A stretch of DNA of 39,261 bases from Sediminibacterium sp. (lineage in GTDB: Bacteria > Bacteroidota > Bacteroidia > Chitinophagales > Chitinophagaceae), in NCBI GenBank assembly GCA_028687975.1, contig JAQTZD010000016.1:1-39261 (forward strand), in the 5' to 3' direction. Positions 1 to 8,662 of this stretch are shown one piece after another. Every line of letters starts with the position of its first letter. Positions within the stretch are counted from its first letter, which is position 1. The notes under the pieces are model-generated. The model was not told the DNA's origin, searched no databases, and worked only from the letters and a program-made list of their open reading frames with translations. The translations under genes and the position numbers were made by a program.

Positions 1-1649
1 TAACCTGCAACAGCGTTCAGAGCATGAACATCGTTGAAAGTTTTATCGTAAGTAACATAATGTTCTACCAGTAAAGACTTCACATCCAGGTTCTGTCTGG
101 TGGTACGGCCATTACCCTGAATCGGGTTGCCATAATCTTTACCGTATACATTGATGGTACCTCCATAAGCGCCGGAACCTAAACGAGGATCGGCAAATGA
201 AGTTCTTTCAGACTTAGAGTTATCGATACCAAGCACTGCCTTGTAAGTAAGGCCCTTGGCAATCTGATAGCTGGCAGAGAAATTGGTCAGGAAACGGTTG
301 ATGAAGTCATTGTCCTGGAAGTAAGCCAGCATTTGTGCAGGGTTTCTTGCATCTCCCTGCTGGAAGAATGAACCGTCCGGATTATAAACAGGCATGGTTG
401 GGTTCAATTGCAATGCAGCACCCAGCAAGCTTCCCTGGAAACCTGCGTTATTGGAAAGTGGCGCATACTCATTCTTGGTATTGGAATAAGTAATGTTTGC
501 TTCCAGTCTTAATTTATCATTGAATAATTTCTGTGCAATGTTGGCACGGGTAGTTAATCTTTTCAGACCACTGTTCTTGATCACACCCTGCTGGTCGTCG
601 TAAGAACCGCTCAAACGAATGGTAGTTCCTTTGTAGCTATAACCCCAGCTGAGGTTGTAATTCTGAGAAATTCCCTGTCTGAAAATCTGATCCTGCCAGT
701 TGGTAGAAGCACCGAGGTCGAGGAGCTTAACTGCAGCTTCTGCGTCAGCAGGAGTTGCACCACCATCGATATTGGCCTTCTTGGCATAGAGCAGGAAATC
801 TGTTGGGTTCATCAGGTCGTACCTTTTGGCAGTGTTTGCAATGCTGGTGGTTACACCAAAATTGAACGCACCTTTCTTACCACCTCTACCCTGTTTGGTA
901 GTGATCAGGATAACCCCGTTTGCACCTCTTGAACCATAGATCGCGGCAGCAGATGCATCTTTCAATACAGTCATACTTTCGATATCAGCAGGGTTCAGGA
1001 AGATCAATGGGTTCTTGGCAGTAGTGCTACCTTCCACACCACTTCCGTTGGTACCCAGGGTACCACCCTGAATCAAAGGCACTCCGTCAATTACATACAA
1101 TGGCTCCTGAGAACCACTGATAGAACCGGTACCTCTGATGTTAATAGTAGCAGCAGAACCTGGCTCACCGGTAGCAGGTGTAACGAGTACACCGGTTGTA
1201 CGGCCTTGCAGGAGTTGATCTGGTGAAGAGATCTGACCTTTGTTAAAGTCTTTCTCACTAACCTGTGCTACAGATCCGGTTACGTCCTTGGATTTTCTGG
1301 TACCATAACCGATTACCACCACATCACTTAATGCATCGGCTGCAGCAGTCAGCTTAACCGATACGTTGGTGGATTTTGCTACATCCACTTCTACAGTACC
1401 ATAACCAACGGAAGAAATGACCAGTTTGTTAATGGTAGAAGAAATGGTGAGTTTGAATGAACCATCCTCACCGGTTTGGGTACCGATGTTGGTTCCTTTT
1501 GCAACTACAGATACACCAACCATTGGTGATCCGTCTTTTGAGTCCGTCACTTTACCAGTGACAGTCTTGGTTTGGGCTTGCGAAAAAATCGCAAACAGGC
1601 AAGCGAAAGCACCCAATAAAATGGGCTTGGCAAGCAACTTTAGATTCAT
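1..1649 (-). CDS. SusC/RagA-family TonB-dependent outer-membrane receptor (N-terminal part; 3' end lies outside the window)
   Basis: About 549 residues are present and the frame runs off the left edge. The protein starts with a signal peptide ending ...AIFSQAQ. A carboxypeptidase-D-regulatory-like beta-sandwich follows (VTGKVTDSKDGSPMVGVSVV, ending near residue 105). Then comes the TonB-box/plug transition DVVVIGYGTRKSKDVTGSV and the plug domain with VLKDASAAAIYGSRGANGVI, which is diagnostic of SusC/RagA proteins. The remainder is the beginning of the 22-strand barrel. SusC proteins import oligosaccharides or peptides with a SusD lipoprotein, normally encoded just downstream (here off-window). 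The start at 1649 is supported by the signal peptide. A LacI-family regulator is divergent, so carbohydrate-responsive control is likely but inferred. Confidence 0.95.
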   Translation of the reverse strand, partial: MNLKLLAKPILLGAFACLFAIFSQAQTKTVTGKVTDSKDGSPMVGVSVVAKGTNIGTQTGEDGSFKLTISSTINKLVISSVGYGTVEVDVAKSTNVSVKLTAAADALSDVVVIGYGTRKSKDVTGSVAQVSEKDFNKGQISSPDQLLQGRTTGVLVTPATGEPGSAATINIRGTGSISGSQEPLYVIDGVPLIQGGTLGTNGSGVEGSTTAKNPLIFLNPADIESMTVLKDASAAAIYGSRGANGVILITTKQGRGGKKGAFNFGVTTSIANTAKRYDLMNPTDFLLYAKKANIDGGATPADAEAAVKLLDLGASTNWQDQIFRQGISQNYNLSWGYSYKGTTIRLSGSYDDQQGVIKNSGLKRLTTRANIAQKLFNDKLRLEANITYSNTKNEYAPLSNNAGFQGSLLGAALQLNPTMPVYNPDGSFFQQGDARNPAQMLAYFQDNDFINRFLTNFSASYQIAKGLTYKAVLGIDNSKSERTSFADPRLGSGAYGGTINVYGKDYGNPIQGNGRTTRQNLDVKSLLVEHYVTYDKTFNDVHALNAVAG

Positions 1650-1676
1650 AAATTGGCAGTTTACTGGTTATTAAGC

Positions 1677-1691
1677 GTGTACAAAGTACAC
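1677..1691. promoter_or_regulatory. Perfect dyad GTGTAC-AAA-GTACAC upstream of the SusC receptor
   Basis: Six-base arms flank a 3-base centre, 28 bases upstream of the receptor start, so the dyad probably lies in the leader or at the start of transcription. It could be an operator or an RNA hairpin in the leader. No protein can be assigned from sequence. It does not resemble the LacI-type operator at 1898. Confidence 0.4.
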
Positions 1692-1897
1692 ATTTTTATT
1701 TCTAAAACAAATTTTTGTTAAAACTTCAAAAAAATAATTGCTGTGCCAGTTCCACAGTTTTCCTCATGCGCGCAATCTTTTCGTAGACCATGTTCTTCAG
1801 CAAAACGATGCACTCATTTTGAAAGAAAATGGCAAGCAATCGAACGAAAAAATACTGCTAAAACACTCGCTAATAATGGGTTAGTATTTTTTTAAGG

Positions 1898-1915
1898 TCC
1901 GCAATCGTTTGCGGA
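1898..1915. promoter_or_regulatory. LacI-family operator TCCGCAATCGTTTGCGGA
   Basis: The arms TCCGCAA and TTGCGGA surround a central TCGT, giving the GCAAnCGnTTGC core with central CG that is the hallmark of LacI/GalR-family operators. It lies 45 bases upstream of the LacI-family gene and about 250 bases upstream of the receptor, so autoregulation plus control of the divergent receptor is the natural reading. The regulator's hinge and HTH are intact, which supports a functional pair. Confidence 0.75.
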
Positions 1916-1959
1916 AACATTTGTTGTTGAAATTTTTTACCTTACAATAAACTTGCTGC

Positions 1960-2952
1960 ATGAATAATACCACGCTCAAAAAAATTGCGGAAACACTGGG
2001 CTGTAGTATATCCACCGTATCCAGAGCGCTGAAACACCACCCCGATATTTCGGTCAAGACCAGGGAAAAAGTGCTGGAGCTGGCCAATACCCTCGATTAT
2101 GAGCCCAATGCATTTGCAGTTCACCTGAGAACACAAAACAGCAAAGTCATTGGTCTGATGGTGCCTTTCATCTTTAATCAGTTTTATGAAAGTTTCATTG
2201 CATCAGTAGAGGAGGAAAGCAGAAAGCATGGCCTGGCACTGATGATACTGCAAACAGCCAATGATCCGGCAATTGAATCAGAGAACCTTAAACTGTTCCG
2301 GCAAAACAGGGTCATGGGTTTATTTGCCTGCATAACCGCAAACACCAACGACTTCAGCGGCTTTCGCAAAATGAGCGAACAAAATATTCCGGTTGTATAT
2401 TTCGACAATGTTCCAAAAGACCCCGACACTTGCAGGGTTTGCTTGGCAGACGAACGTGCCGCAACCCTTGCTGCGGAAGCGATGCTGCAAACAGGCAAAA
2501 AAAAGATCGCAGCATTGTTTGGTGATCGCGGATTGTCCATTACCACCAACAGAAAGGTGGCGCTGGAAAACTTCTTTCGGAGCAAATCTGCCGGCGTTCA
2601 ACTTACTGCCTACCACGCAACAAATTCGGAGGAAGCAGAAAAAACCGTTCAGCAAATACTAAAGGCTACAGACAAACCGGAACTCATTTTTTGCATGAGC
2701 GACGAACTGCTGATCGGCGCAATGAAAGCCATCCAGCAGCTTGAATTGAAAGTTCCGGAACAAATTGGGGTAATCAGCATCAGCAACGGTTTTATTCCAC
2801 AGCTGTACTCTCCGCGTATTACCTACGTAGAAACCAGTGGATACAAATTGGGTAAGTTGGCTTTCACCCATATGATGGCCTGCATTTCAGGTGCTTCAGC
2901 AGTAAAGGAACTGGTGCAAGAGTCTGTATTAATAAAAGGAGGATCCCTGTAA
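1960..2952 (+). CDS. LacI/GalR-family transcriptional regulator
   Basis: A 330-aa protein, the usual LacI-family length. The N-terminal HTH is TLKKIAETLGCSISTVSRAL, followed by the hinge region with LGYEPNAFA-like sequence (here LDYEPNAFAVHLR). The rest is a periplasmic-binding-protein-like effector domain beginning VIGLMVPFIFNQFY, with the late motif QIGVISISNGF. It is divergent from a SusC receptor and downstream of a canonical LacI-type operator, so it probably regulates that uptake locus and itself in response to a sugar. The effector cannot be read from the sequence. The stop codon lies inside a hairpin that also terminates the convergent gene. Confidence 0.93.
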   Translation: MNNTTLKKIAETLGCSISTVSRALKHHPDISVKTREKVLELANTLDYEPNAFAVHLRTQNSKVIGLMVPFIFNQFYESFIASVEEESRKHGLALMILQTANDPAIESENLKLFRQNRVMGLFACITANTNDFSGFRKMSEQNIPVVYFDNVPKDPDTCRVCLADERAATLAAEAMLQTGKKKIAALFGDRGLSITTNRKVALENFFRSKSAGVQLTAYHATNSEEAEKTVQQILKATDKPELIFCMSDELLIGAMKAIQQLELKVPEQIGVISISNGFIPQLYSPRITYVETSGYKLGKLAFTHMMACISGASAVKELVQESVLIKGGSL

Positions 2953-2962
2953 GAGATCCTCC
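2931..2962 (-). terminator. Rho-independent terminator of the BNR-propeller gene
   Basis: GGAGGATC (2938-2945) pairs with GATCCTCC (2955-2962) across a 9-nt loop. Read on the minus strand, the stem is followed by TTTTATT. It lies 8 bases past the stop of the minus-strand gene and overlaps the stop codon of the LacI-family gene. It may act in both directions, but only the minus side has a T-tract. Confidence 0.75.
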
Positions 2963-2969
2963 CTGAAAT

Positions 2970-5900
2970 TTAAATGGATAATACCCGTTTTCGGAACACT
3001 TCAAACTCGGCTTCCAGCAAGCCGATGCCCTGCTCTTGTTTGGCAGACAATGGTTCAATACCAATCACCACCTCCACATACAGGTCGCTGATTTTTCTGC
3101 GAAATTTAAACTCATCGAAGAAAATAGATTTTCGGTTCAACTCTACGATTTCTCCTTTCAATGACTGCAGCTGTTGCAGCCTGCCCTTTGCAGTTGAATC
3201 AGTTGTTGCCTGTTGGGTTGCTACTGCAATTTTTTTATCGAGGGTATCTACCAGCACATACAGTTTTTCGTGTAACCGGTGCAGGCGCATACCCTGTTGA
3301 TACAGTTGTTCAACAGATTGGGCCGTTAATCCTTTGGCCGGATTGGGCTTTACCTCAAAAGTTTGTTCGTGTTGCTTACCATCTGCTTTTACCACCACTT
3401 TGTATTTTCCAACGGGTACCCGCGGACTTATAAATCCGGAATACTGTACAGTGGATTGCGCAATATATCCCCCCAGGGCTACTTTGGGCGGATTCACATT
3501 CAACGACCAGTATACCTTATTCAGTCCTTTTAAACCTGTTCCGTTAAAATCGCGGATCTTGCGATTGGCCGCATCATACACTTCTATCTTCACCACATCG
3601 TTGCTGCGCTGTTTCAGGTAATAATAGATTGCCGGCAACAACACTTTGTTCTCTCCCACCCAACCGGTAAGATTGGGTGCAGGTTGCGGATACTGTTGTG
3701 CAAAATCATAGGTATAGTTCTGCACCGGAAACAATATGGCGTCTTTACTATTATCGGACCGGATCAGTTCGCGCAAGGGTTGCAGGTTATCGACAATGTA
3801 AATTCCTCTTCCGTGCGAAGCAATGATCAGATCATGCGTTACCGGATGAATTTTAATATCGCGCACCAGGTTGTACCAGGGCATATTCTGGTACTTACTC
3901 CGCATCCAGCTGGTTCCTCCATCCATCGAAATAAACAACCCCATTTCTGTTCCGAGAAACAACAATTTTTCATCCTTGATGTCTTCCCGGATAATATGCG
4001 CAAATCCGGTAAACTCCGGAGAACTGAATTTTTTCCAGGTATTGCCTCCGTCGTTGCTCACCACTGCATAGGTATTGTTGTCTCCATACATATGGTGATC
4101 CAGGGTTACCAATATGCGTTGCGGATTCAGCACAGACAATTCAATACTGCTGATCCATGCATGCTCCGGCACACCTGTTTTCCAGATAGCAGCTGCTTTG
4201 TTTTCCCAGGTTTTTCCGCCATTGCGGGTTACCTGCAAATTACCATCATCGGTACCAGCCCAGATGATTTGTTCGTTTCGTGGATCCTGCGCTATGGTAA
4301 AAATGGTGCAATGATTCTCTGCACTGGTATTATCTCCCGTAATACTGCCGCTGTTCTCGGCCTGGTTTTGCTTGTCTTTGTTGTTGGTGGTAAGATCCGG
4401 TGAAATCCGTTCCCAGTTCCTGCCATGATCTCTGGAACGGAACAGATACTGAGCGCCCATATACAGATTGCTCGATGGTTTTCCATCCTTTCCCTTTAAG
4501 GCAGATTTTCCGGTTACAATGGGGGTATTCCAGTTCCAGCGATGGTCTTCGTCTCCGGATAATTTTTTGGGCTTGATGCCAAAAGACAATCCTGTTCTGC
4601 GGTCGATTCTGTAGGCGTCGCCTCCCTGTGACTCCGCATAAACAATTTCCGGAATAACCGGATCGGGCTGCACCCAAAAACCATCTCCGCCTCCCAAACC
4701 CTTCCAGTCTGCTGCAGTTACGCCTCCCGGTGCCGAACTGGGTGCCATCCAGTTGTTGTTGTCTTGCAAGCCTCCATATATATTATAGGGTGTTTGCAGA
4801 TCTGCACTTACATGATAAAACTGACCAACCGGTAAATGATTCAGGAACTGCCAGGTGCTTCCCCGGTTCATGCTGAAGTAAACACCGCCATCGGTTCCCA
4901 GATACAGCATATTGGTGTTTTGCGGATTCACCCACAATGCATGGTGATCGGCATGCGGTGCAACCCCGCCAATGATCGTATTGTTCCAGGAATAACCGCC
5001 GTCGGTGGAATAAGCAAAATCGAACGCAGGACGATATACCCGCTTTGGATCTGCCGGATCATATACCAGTGTGCTGAAATAAAAAGGTCTTGCAGTAATG
5101 TTTTCTGTGGAAGCCAGTTTTTGCCAACTGGCCCCTTCATCGGTAGAAATATATAAACCCGGATTTTTTGCTTCCACAATGGCCAGTATCTCTGATGGTC
5201 TGGAAGGATTGATGGTAATCACGATTCTGCCCAGATCTCCTTCGGGCAATCCCTTCGTGATTTTATTCCAGGTTTTTCCTCCATCGGTAGTTTTATACAA
5301 ACCACTTCCGCTACCACCCGATACAAATGCATAGGGTTTTCTTCTGAACTGCCATACAGAGGCAAACAAGGTTTCTGTTTTTTGCGGATGCATGGCAATG
5401 TCTGCACATCCTGTTTCTTCGTTCACATACAAAATCTTGTTCCAGGATTTTCCTCCATCGGTGGTTTTATACAAACCCCTGTGCGGAGAGGATTTCCACA
5501 ATGGTCCGGGAGCCGCTACATACACATTCTTTTTATTAACTGGATCCACCACAATCTTGCTGATGCGCTCCGTACTGTCCAGCCCCAGTTTTTGCCAGTT
5601 GTTTCCCCCGTCGGTGGTTTTGTACAAACCATCTCCGATAGACACCGAATTCCGGGTATTGCTTTCACCCGTTCCGGCATAAACTACTTTGGCATTACCC
5701 GGTTCCAGCGCAAGCGCTCCGATGGATTGACAATATTTGTCGAACAGCGGGCTGAAAGACAGGCCTCCGTTCTGGCTTTTCCAGATACCTCCGCCTGCCG
5801 TACCTACATAGAGGTTGATCTGGCCATCGGTGGTAATTCCTTCGATGGCGGTGATTCTGCCACTCATGGTGGAAGGCCCCAGCGCCCGGGCGCTCATCAC

Positions 5901-5990
5901 CTGAAAATGCGATGAATTCAAACTGGTTTGTGCAGTTGCCGTTGCTGCAGCAATCAGCAGCAAAAGGGATAGTTTTATTCTTATGTGCAT
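2970..5990 (-). CDS. Secreted BNR/Asp-box (VPS10/sortilin-like) beta-propeller protein
   Basis: The protein has 1006 aa with signal peptide MHIRIKLSLLLLIAAATATAQ. At least ten Asp-box repeats of the S/T-x-D-x-G-x-T/S-W type are visible, such as GLYKTTDGGNNWQKL, GLYKTTDGGKSWNKI, GLYISTDEGASWQKL and AVVSNDGGNTWKKF. They are spread over two propellers in the first 750 residues, followed by a beta-sandwich-like and helical C-terminal region. Such proteins are commonly annotated as glycosyl hydrolases (GH74-like), but no catalytic pair can be assigned here, so enzyme activity is unproven. I chose the ATG at 5990 because longer versions would run through the upstream gene's terminator and lack a signal peptide at the N-terminus. 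No type-IX secretion tag is evident at the C-terminus. Confidence 0.88.
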   Translation of the reverse strand: MHIRIKLSLLLLIAAATATAQTSLNSSHFQVMSARALGPSTMSGRITAIEGITTDGQINLYVGTAGGGIWKSQNGGLSFSPLFDKYCQSIGALALEPGNAKVVYAGTGESNTRNSVSIGDGLYKTTDGGNNWQKLGLDSTERISKIVVDPVNKKNVYVAAPGPLWKSSPHRGLYKTTDGGKSWNKILYVNEETGCADIAMHPQKTETLFASVWQFRRKPYAFVSGGSGSGLYKTTDGGKTWNKITKGLPEGDLGRIVITINPSRPSEILAIVEAKNPGLYISTDEGASWQKLASTENITARPFYFSTLVYDPADPKRVYRPAFDFAYSTDGGYSWNNTIIGGVAPHADHHALWVNPQNTNMLYLGTDGGVYFSMNRGSTWQFLNHLPVGQFYHVSADLQTPYNIYGGLQDNNNWMAPSSAPGGVTAADWKGLGGGDGFWVQPDPVIPEIVYAESQGGDAYRIDRRTGLSFGIKPKKLSGDEDHRWNWNTPIVTGKSALKGKDGKPSSNLYMGAQYLFRSRDHGRNWERISPDLTTNNKDKQNQAENSGSITGDNTSAENHCTIFTIAQDPRNEQIIWAGTDDGNLQVTRNGGKTWENKAAAIWKTGVPEHAWISSIELSVLNPQRILVTLDHHMYGDNNTYAVVSNDGGNTWKKFSSPEFTGFAHIIREDIKDEKLLFLGTEMGLFISMDGGTSWMRSKYQNMPWYNLVRDIKIHPVTHDLIIASHGRGIYIVDNLQPLRELIRSDNSKDAILFPVQNYTYDFAQQYPQPAPNLTGWVGENKVLLPAIYYYLKQRSNDVVKIEVYDAANRKIRDFNGTGLKGLNKVYWSLNVNPPKVALGGYIAQSTVQYSGFISPRVPVGKYKVVVKADGKQHEQTFEVKPNPAKGLTAQSVEQLYQQGMRLHRLHEKLYVLVDTLDKKIAVATQQATTDSTAKGRLQQLQSLKGEIVELNRKSIFFDEFKFRRKISDLYVEVVIGIEPLSAKQEQGIGLLEAEFEVFRKRVLSI

Positions 5991-6003
5991 ATGATGAATT
6001 GTA

Positions 6004-6056
6004 GGATAAAAAAACTGCTCCTCGTACCGGCAAACAGACTGGTACAAAGAGCAGTT
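6004..6056 (-). terminator. Rho-independent terminator of the LolA-like gene
   Basis: A long stem has outer arms AACTGCTC (6013-6020) and GAGCAGTT (6049-6056) and inner arms GTACC (6024-6028) and GGTAC (6041-6045). On the minus strand it runs straight into a T-tract (complement of 6007-6014). It separates the LolA-like gene from the BNR gene and argues that they are separate transcription units. Confidence 0.85.
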
Positions 6057-6074
6057 ACAGCATGTTTACGAAAA

Positions 6075-6773
6075 TTAATTTCCTTTAAAGATCGTTTCGT
6101 CGATGGCGGGATTGATGGTCACTTTTTTGTTCACCATCATCATCATCCCCTGATCTTGCTTAAAAGGCATTTTAATACCGAAGTCGGTAGTTTGGTAATC
6201 GAGGTATTTAACCGCAGATTTTATTTCCTGGCCCTGTTGCTTCATGATCATTTCCATTTTGTACACCAGGTAGGTCTTTGGATCAAAGAAAAATGTTTTT
6301 TCGTTGTTGTTCTTGGTGGTCAGCTTTACTTTGAGGTACTCATTGCCATCTTCCTCATCCTTACCCAGGAACTCAACTGTTGAGCCCTTGGTTTTATAAT
6401 CTACAAATGCATCCTGAATATCGAGGTCATCGAGTTTTACTTTCAGTTCTTCTGCTGAAATCGGGCTAAGACTTGCTTTTCCTGCCAGCGGGTTTTGTCC
6501 CCATCCATTGGTTGGGGTAACGATATCGATGATTTTATTTCCCTGAAATTCTGCATCTACCCGAACACCTTTTCCCTGCAGTCCCTGCATGGTAAACGGA
6601 ATCGCCAGGCCCTGTACTTCTACCTGCCCTTCTACTTTGATAGACTGGACTTTTGCCCATTTATCCGCGCCGCCGATGGCACTCACATATTTGTCGATGA
6701 TTTCATCTGCAGTTTGAGCAGATACAGTTGCCCCGGCCAGCAGCAGAGCAAAAAACAGGATTCCTTTTTTCAT
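6075..6773 (-). CDS. LolA-like outer-membrane lipoprotein-sorting / periplasmic protein
   Basis: The protein has 232 aa with signal peptide MKKGILFFALLLAGATVSAQ. The mature start TADEIIDKYVSAIGGADKWAKVQSIKVEGQ, the repeating beta-strand pattern and the end MPFKQDQGMMMMVNKKVTINPAIDETIFKGN match the large Bacteroidota family annotated as outer-membrane lipoprotein-sorting protein (LolA/LolB-like half-barrel). True LolA activity is not demonstrated for these proteins. The gene is monocistronic with its own strong terminator. Confidence 0.8.
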   Translation of the reverse strand: MKKGILFFALLLAGATVSAQTADEIIDKYVSAIGGADKWAKVQSIKVEGQVEVQGLAIPFTMQGLQGKGVRVDAEFQGNKIIDIVTPTNGWGQNPLAGKASLSPISAEELKVKLDDLDIQDAFVDYKTKGSTVEFLGKDEEDGNEYLKVKLTTKNNNEKTFFFDPKTYLVYKMEMIMKQQGQEIKSAVKYLDYQTTDFGIKMPFKQDQGMMMMVNKKVTINPAIDETIFKGN

Positions 6774-6889
6774 AATAGTTGATTTAGTCTTTGAAACTAC
6801 CCATTGGTAGCTGATGCGTACAATATATTACAGAATAAAATAAAAAAGGGGCAATTCTTGTAAATGGCAGGAAATATCTTCTGAAAGGT

Positions 6890-8632
6890 CTATTTGCAGG
6901 ATTTAATCAGCTCCGCATCTGCCTGTTCATTGCCCAGGTCTTTGGCCTTCTGCAGGTCTGCACATGCTCCGGCCTTGTCTTTCAGGATTGCTTTGGTAAT
7001 TCCCCTGTTCAGCAACAGATCTGCATTGGCCGGATCCAGTTGCAGGGCTTTATTGTAATCGGCCAGTGCCGCAGCATACTGTTTCAGGTTTCCTTTTGCC
7101 AGGGCCCGGTTAAAATACAGATCGGGTTTAGCCCCAAGCAGTTGAACAGCCCTGTTAAAGTCTGCCAAAGCTGCCTGGTACGATTTTAATGCTGCCCGCT
7201 CTATTCCACGGTTGTAATAAGCTGCACCCAGTCCGGGCTGATAACGGATGGCGGCCGTATAATCGGCAATGGATCCCTGATTGTCTTTCAGCGTGGCTTT
7301 GATCAATCCCCTGTTGAAATACACTTCGGCATAACCCGGACTCATGGCCAGTACTGCATTGTAATCTTCTATCGCTTCTGTGTACAATTTCAGGTGTCCG
7401 CGCTGGATACCTCTGTTGAACCAGGCTCCGCTGTTCTTAGGATCCAGATCTATTGCCTTACTAAAATCCTTGATAGCGCCCAGGGTATCCCCAAGGGCTG
7501 TTTTAACCAGCCCCCTGTTTACATAGAGGTCACCGTTTTTGGGTTTTAGTACTATCGCTTTATCAAAATCCGTTGCTGCAGACTGGTATTGCTGCAGGTT
7601 TCTCCTGGCCACCCCCCGGTTATAATATATGTCGGCATTGGCCTGGCTTTCTCCCAGCGCCAGATCCAGATCGGGAATGGCACCGGCAAAATCGTTGAGC
7701 TGCATCTTGCTCAGCGCCCGGTTAAAGAAAACATTTTCGATGCTGGAGTCCAGTGTAATGACCTTGTTGTAATCCTGTATGGCTCCTTTGTGGTCTTTCA
7801 GTGCCGCTTTTACAATTCCCCTGCTGTAATAGATATCTGCTGCCGGTTCCAGCTGAATGGCTTTATTAAAATCTGCAAGCGCTCCCTGCATATTGTTCAG
7901 CCGGGTCTTTACATAGCCCCTGTTGAACCAGGCACTTACAAAATCAGGAGAAAGCCGGATGGCATTGTTGTAATCCGACAGAGCGCCGGCGAAATCCTGG
8001 AAATCGGACTTCTGGATGGCCCTGTTAAAATATGCGCTCGCATTTTTTGGATGGTAGATCAGGGCTTTGCTGTAATCCTGCATGGCGCCGTCTTTGTCGT
8101 CCAGTGCAGCACGCACTACCCCCCGGTTAAAATACACTTCCCCGTATTTGGGATTGAGTGCAATGGCTTTATTATAATCTTCCAGTGCGCCTTCCGGATT
8201 TTTAAGCCGTTCTTTTTCTATGCCCCTGTTGAAGTACACATTAGCGTTGTTCGGGTTCAGGCCAATCGAGATCGTATAATCTTCAATAGCGCCTGAAACA
8301 TTATTCATCAGCCCTTTTACAATTCCTCTTTTAAAAAAAAGATCTGCATTGGCAGAATCAATTTCAATGGCAAAGCCCAGATCCTCTTCTGCTCCTGCGT
8401 AATTTTTCAGTTGCTGTTTGGCCAGCGCTCTGTTCACATACAGATTTACCTCTTCGGGCAACAGTTCCAATGCTTCCGTAAAATCCTGCACGGCACCCTT
8501 ATAATCTTTCACCGTCATTTTCTGCTGTCCGCGTTTCACCAGCAGACCGGCATCCTGTGCCTGTACCTGTACAGAGAACATTCCAATAACCACAACAATC
8601 CCTGCAAGGGATTTTCTAAAAAAAGGGACCAT
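6890..8632 (-). CDS. Secreted tetratricopeptide-repeat protein with about 16 tandem TPRs
   Basis: The protein has 580 aa. After a signal peptide (MVPFFRKSLAGIVVVIGMFS, cleavage after VQAQ) almost the whole chain is TPRs of exactly 34 residues. Their shared pattern is (Y/F)-(F/Y)-N-R-(G/A)-x-x-(K/R)-x(3)-L-(K/N)-x(4)-A-(L/I)-x-D-(Y/F)-x-(K/N)-A-(I/L)-x-L-x-P-x. I count 16 units from about residue 30 to the end. The C-terminal unit is slightly divergent and ends DAELIKSCK. TPR superhelices bind peptides or act as scaffolds, and the target is unknown. The ATG at 8632 gives a clean signal peptide; an in-frame TTG lies 15 bases upstream. The gene is 30 bases downstream of the NIPSNAP gene, so the two may be co-transcribed. 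Confidence 0.9.
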   Translation of the reverse strand: MVPFFRKSLAGIVVVIGMFSVQVQAQDAGLLVKRGQQKMTVKDYKGAVQDFTEALELLPEEVNLYVNRALAKQQLKNYAGAEEDLGFAIEIDSANADLFFKRGIVKGLMNNVSGAIEDYTISIGLNPNNANVYFNRGIEKERLKNPEGALEDYNKAIALNPKYGEVYFNRGVVRAALDDKDGAMQDYSKALIYHPKNASAYFNRAIQKSDFQDFAGALSDYNNAIRLSPDFVSAWFNRGYVKTRLNNMQGALADFNKAIQLEPAADIYYSRGIVKAALKDHKGAIQDYNKVITLDSSIENVFFNRALSKMQLNDFAGAIPDLDLALGESQANADIYYNRGVARRNLQQYQSAATDFDKAIVLKPKNGDLYVNRGLVKTALGDTLGAIKDFSKAIDLDPKNSGAWFNRGIQRGHLKLYTEAIEDYNAVLAMSPGYAEVYFNRGLIKATLKDNQGSIADYTAAIRYQPGLGAAYYNRGIERAALKSYQAALADFNRAVQLLGAKPDLYFNRALAKGNLKQYAAALADYNKALQLDPANADLLLNRGITKAILKDKAGACADLQKAKDLGNEQADAELIKSCK

Positions 8633-8662
8633 AGCTATTTTGCTCAATTGGGCACAAGATAA

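Larger units (their letters stand above)
1650..1959. other. Divergent intergenic region between the SusC receptor and the LacI regulator
   Basis: These 310 bases hold no gene. They contain a GTGTAC/GTACAC dyad close to the receptor start and a LacI-type operator close to the regulator start. A possible regulator promoter is TTG at 1927-1929 with TAAACTTG at 1948-1955, one mismatch from TAnnTTTG, but it would place the transcription start almost on the ATG, so it is weak. Several GCAATCG-like half sites (for example around 1834-1845) may be further regulator contacts. Confidence 0.6.

Noticed and set aside
1417..1674. 85-aa plus-strand ORF
   Set aside because: Lies antisense inside the SusC receptor signal peptide and N-terminal domain; its composition is that of a shadow frame.
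3684..4403. 239-aa plus-strand ORF
   Set aside because: Antisense to the BNR-propeller gene, whose Asp-box repeats show clearly that the minus strand is coding.
7589..8296. 235-aa plus-strand ORF
   Set aside because: Antisense shadow of the TPR repeats; repeat periodicity creates a long open frame on the other strand.
6890..8632. CRISPR-like regular DNA repeats
   Set aside because: The periodicity is 102 bp in a coding frame and comes from TPR units; there are no conserved repeat-spacer units.
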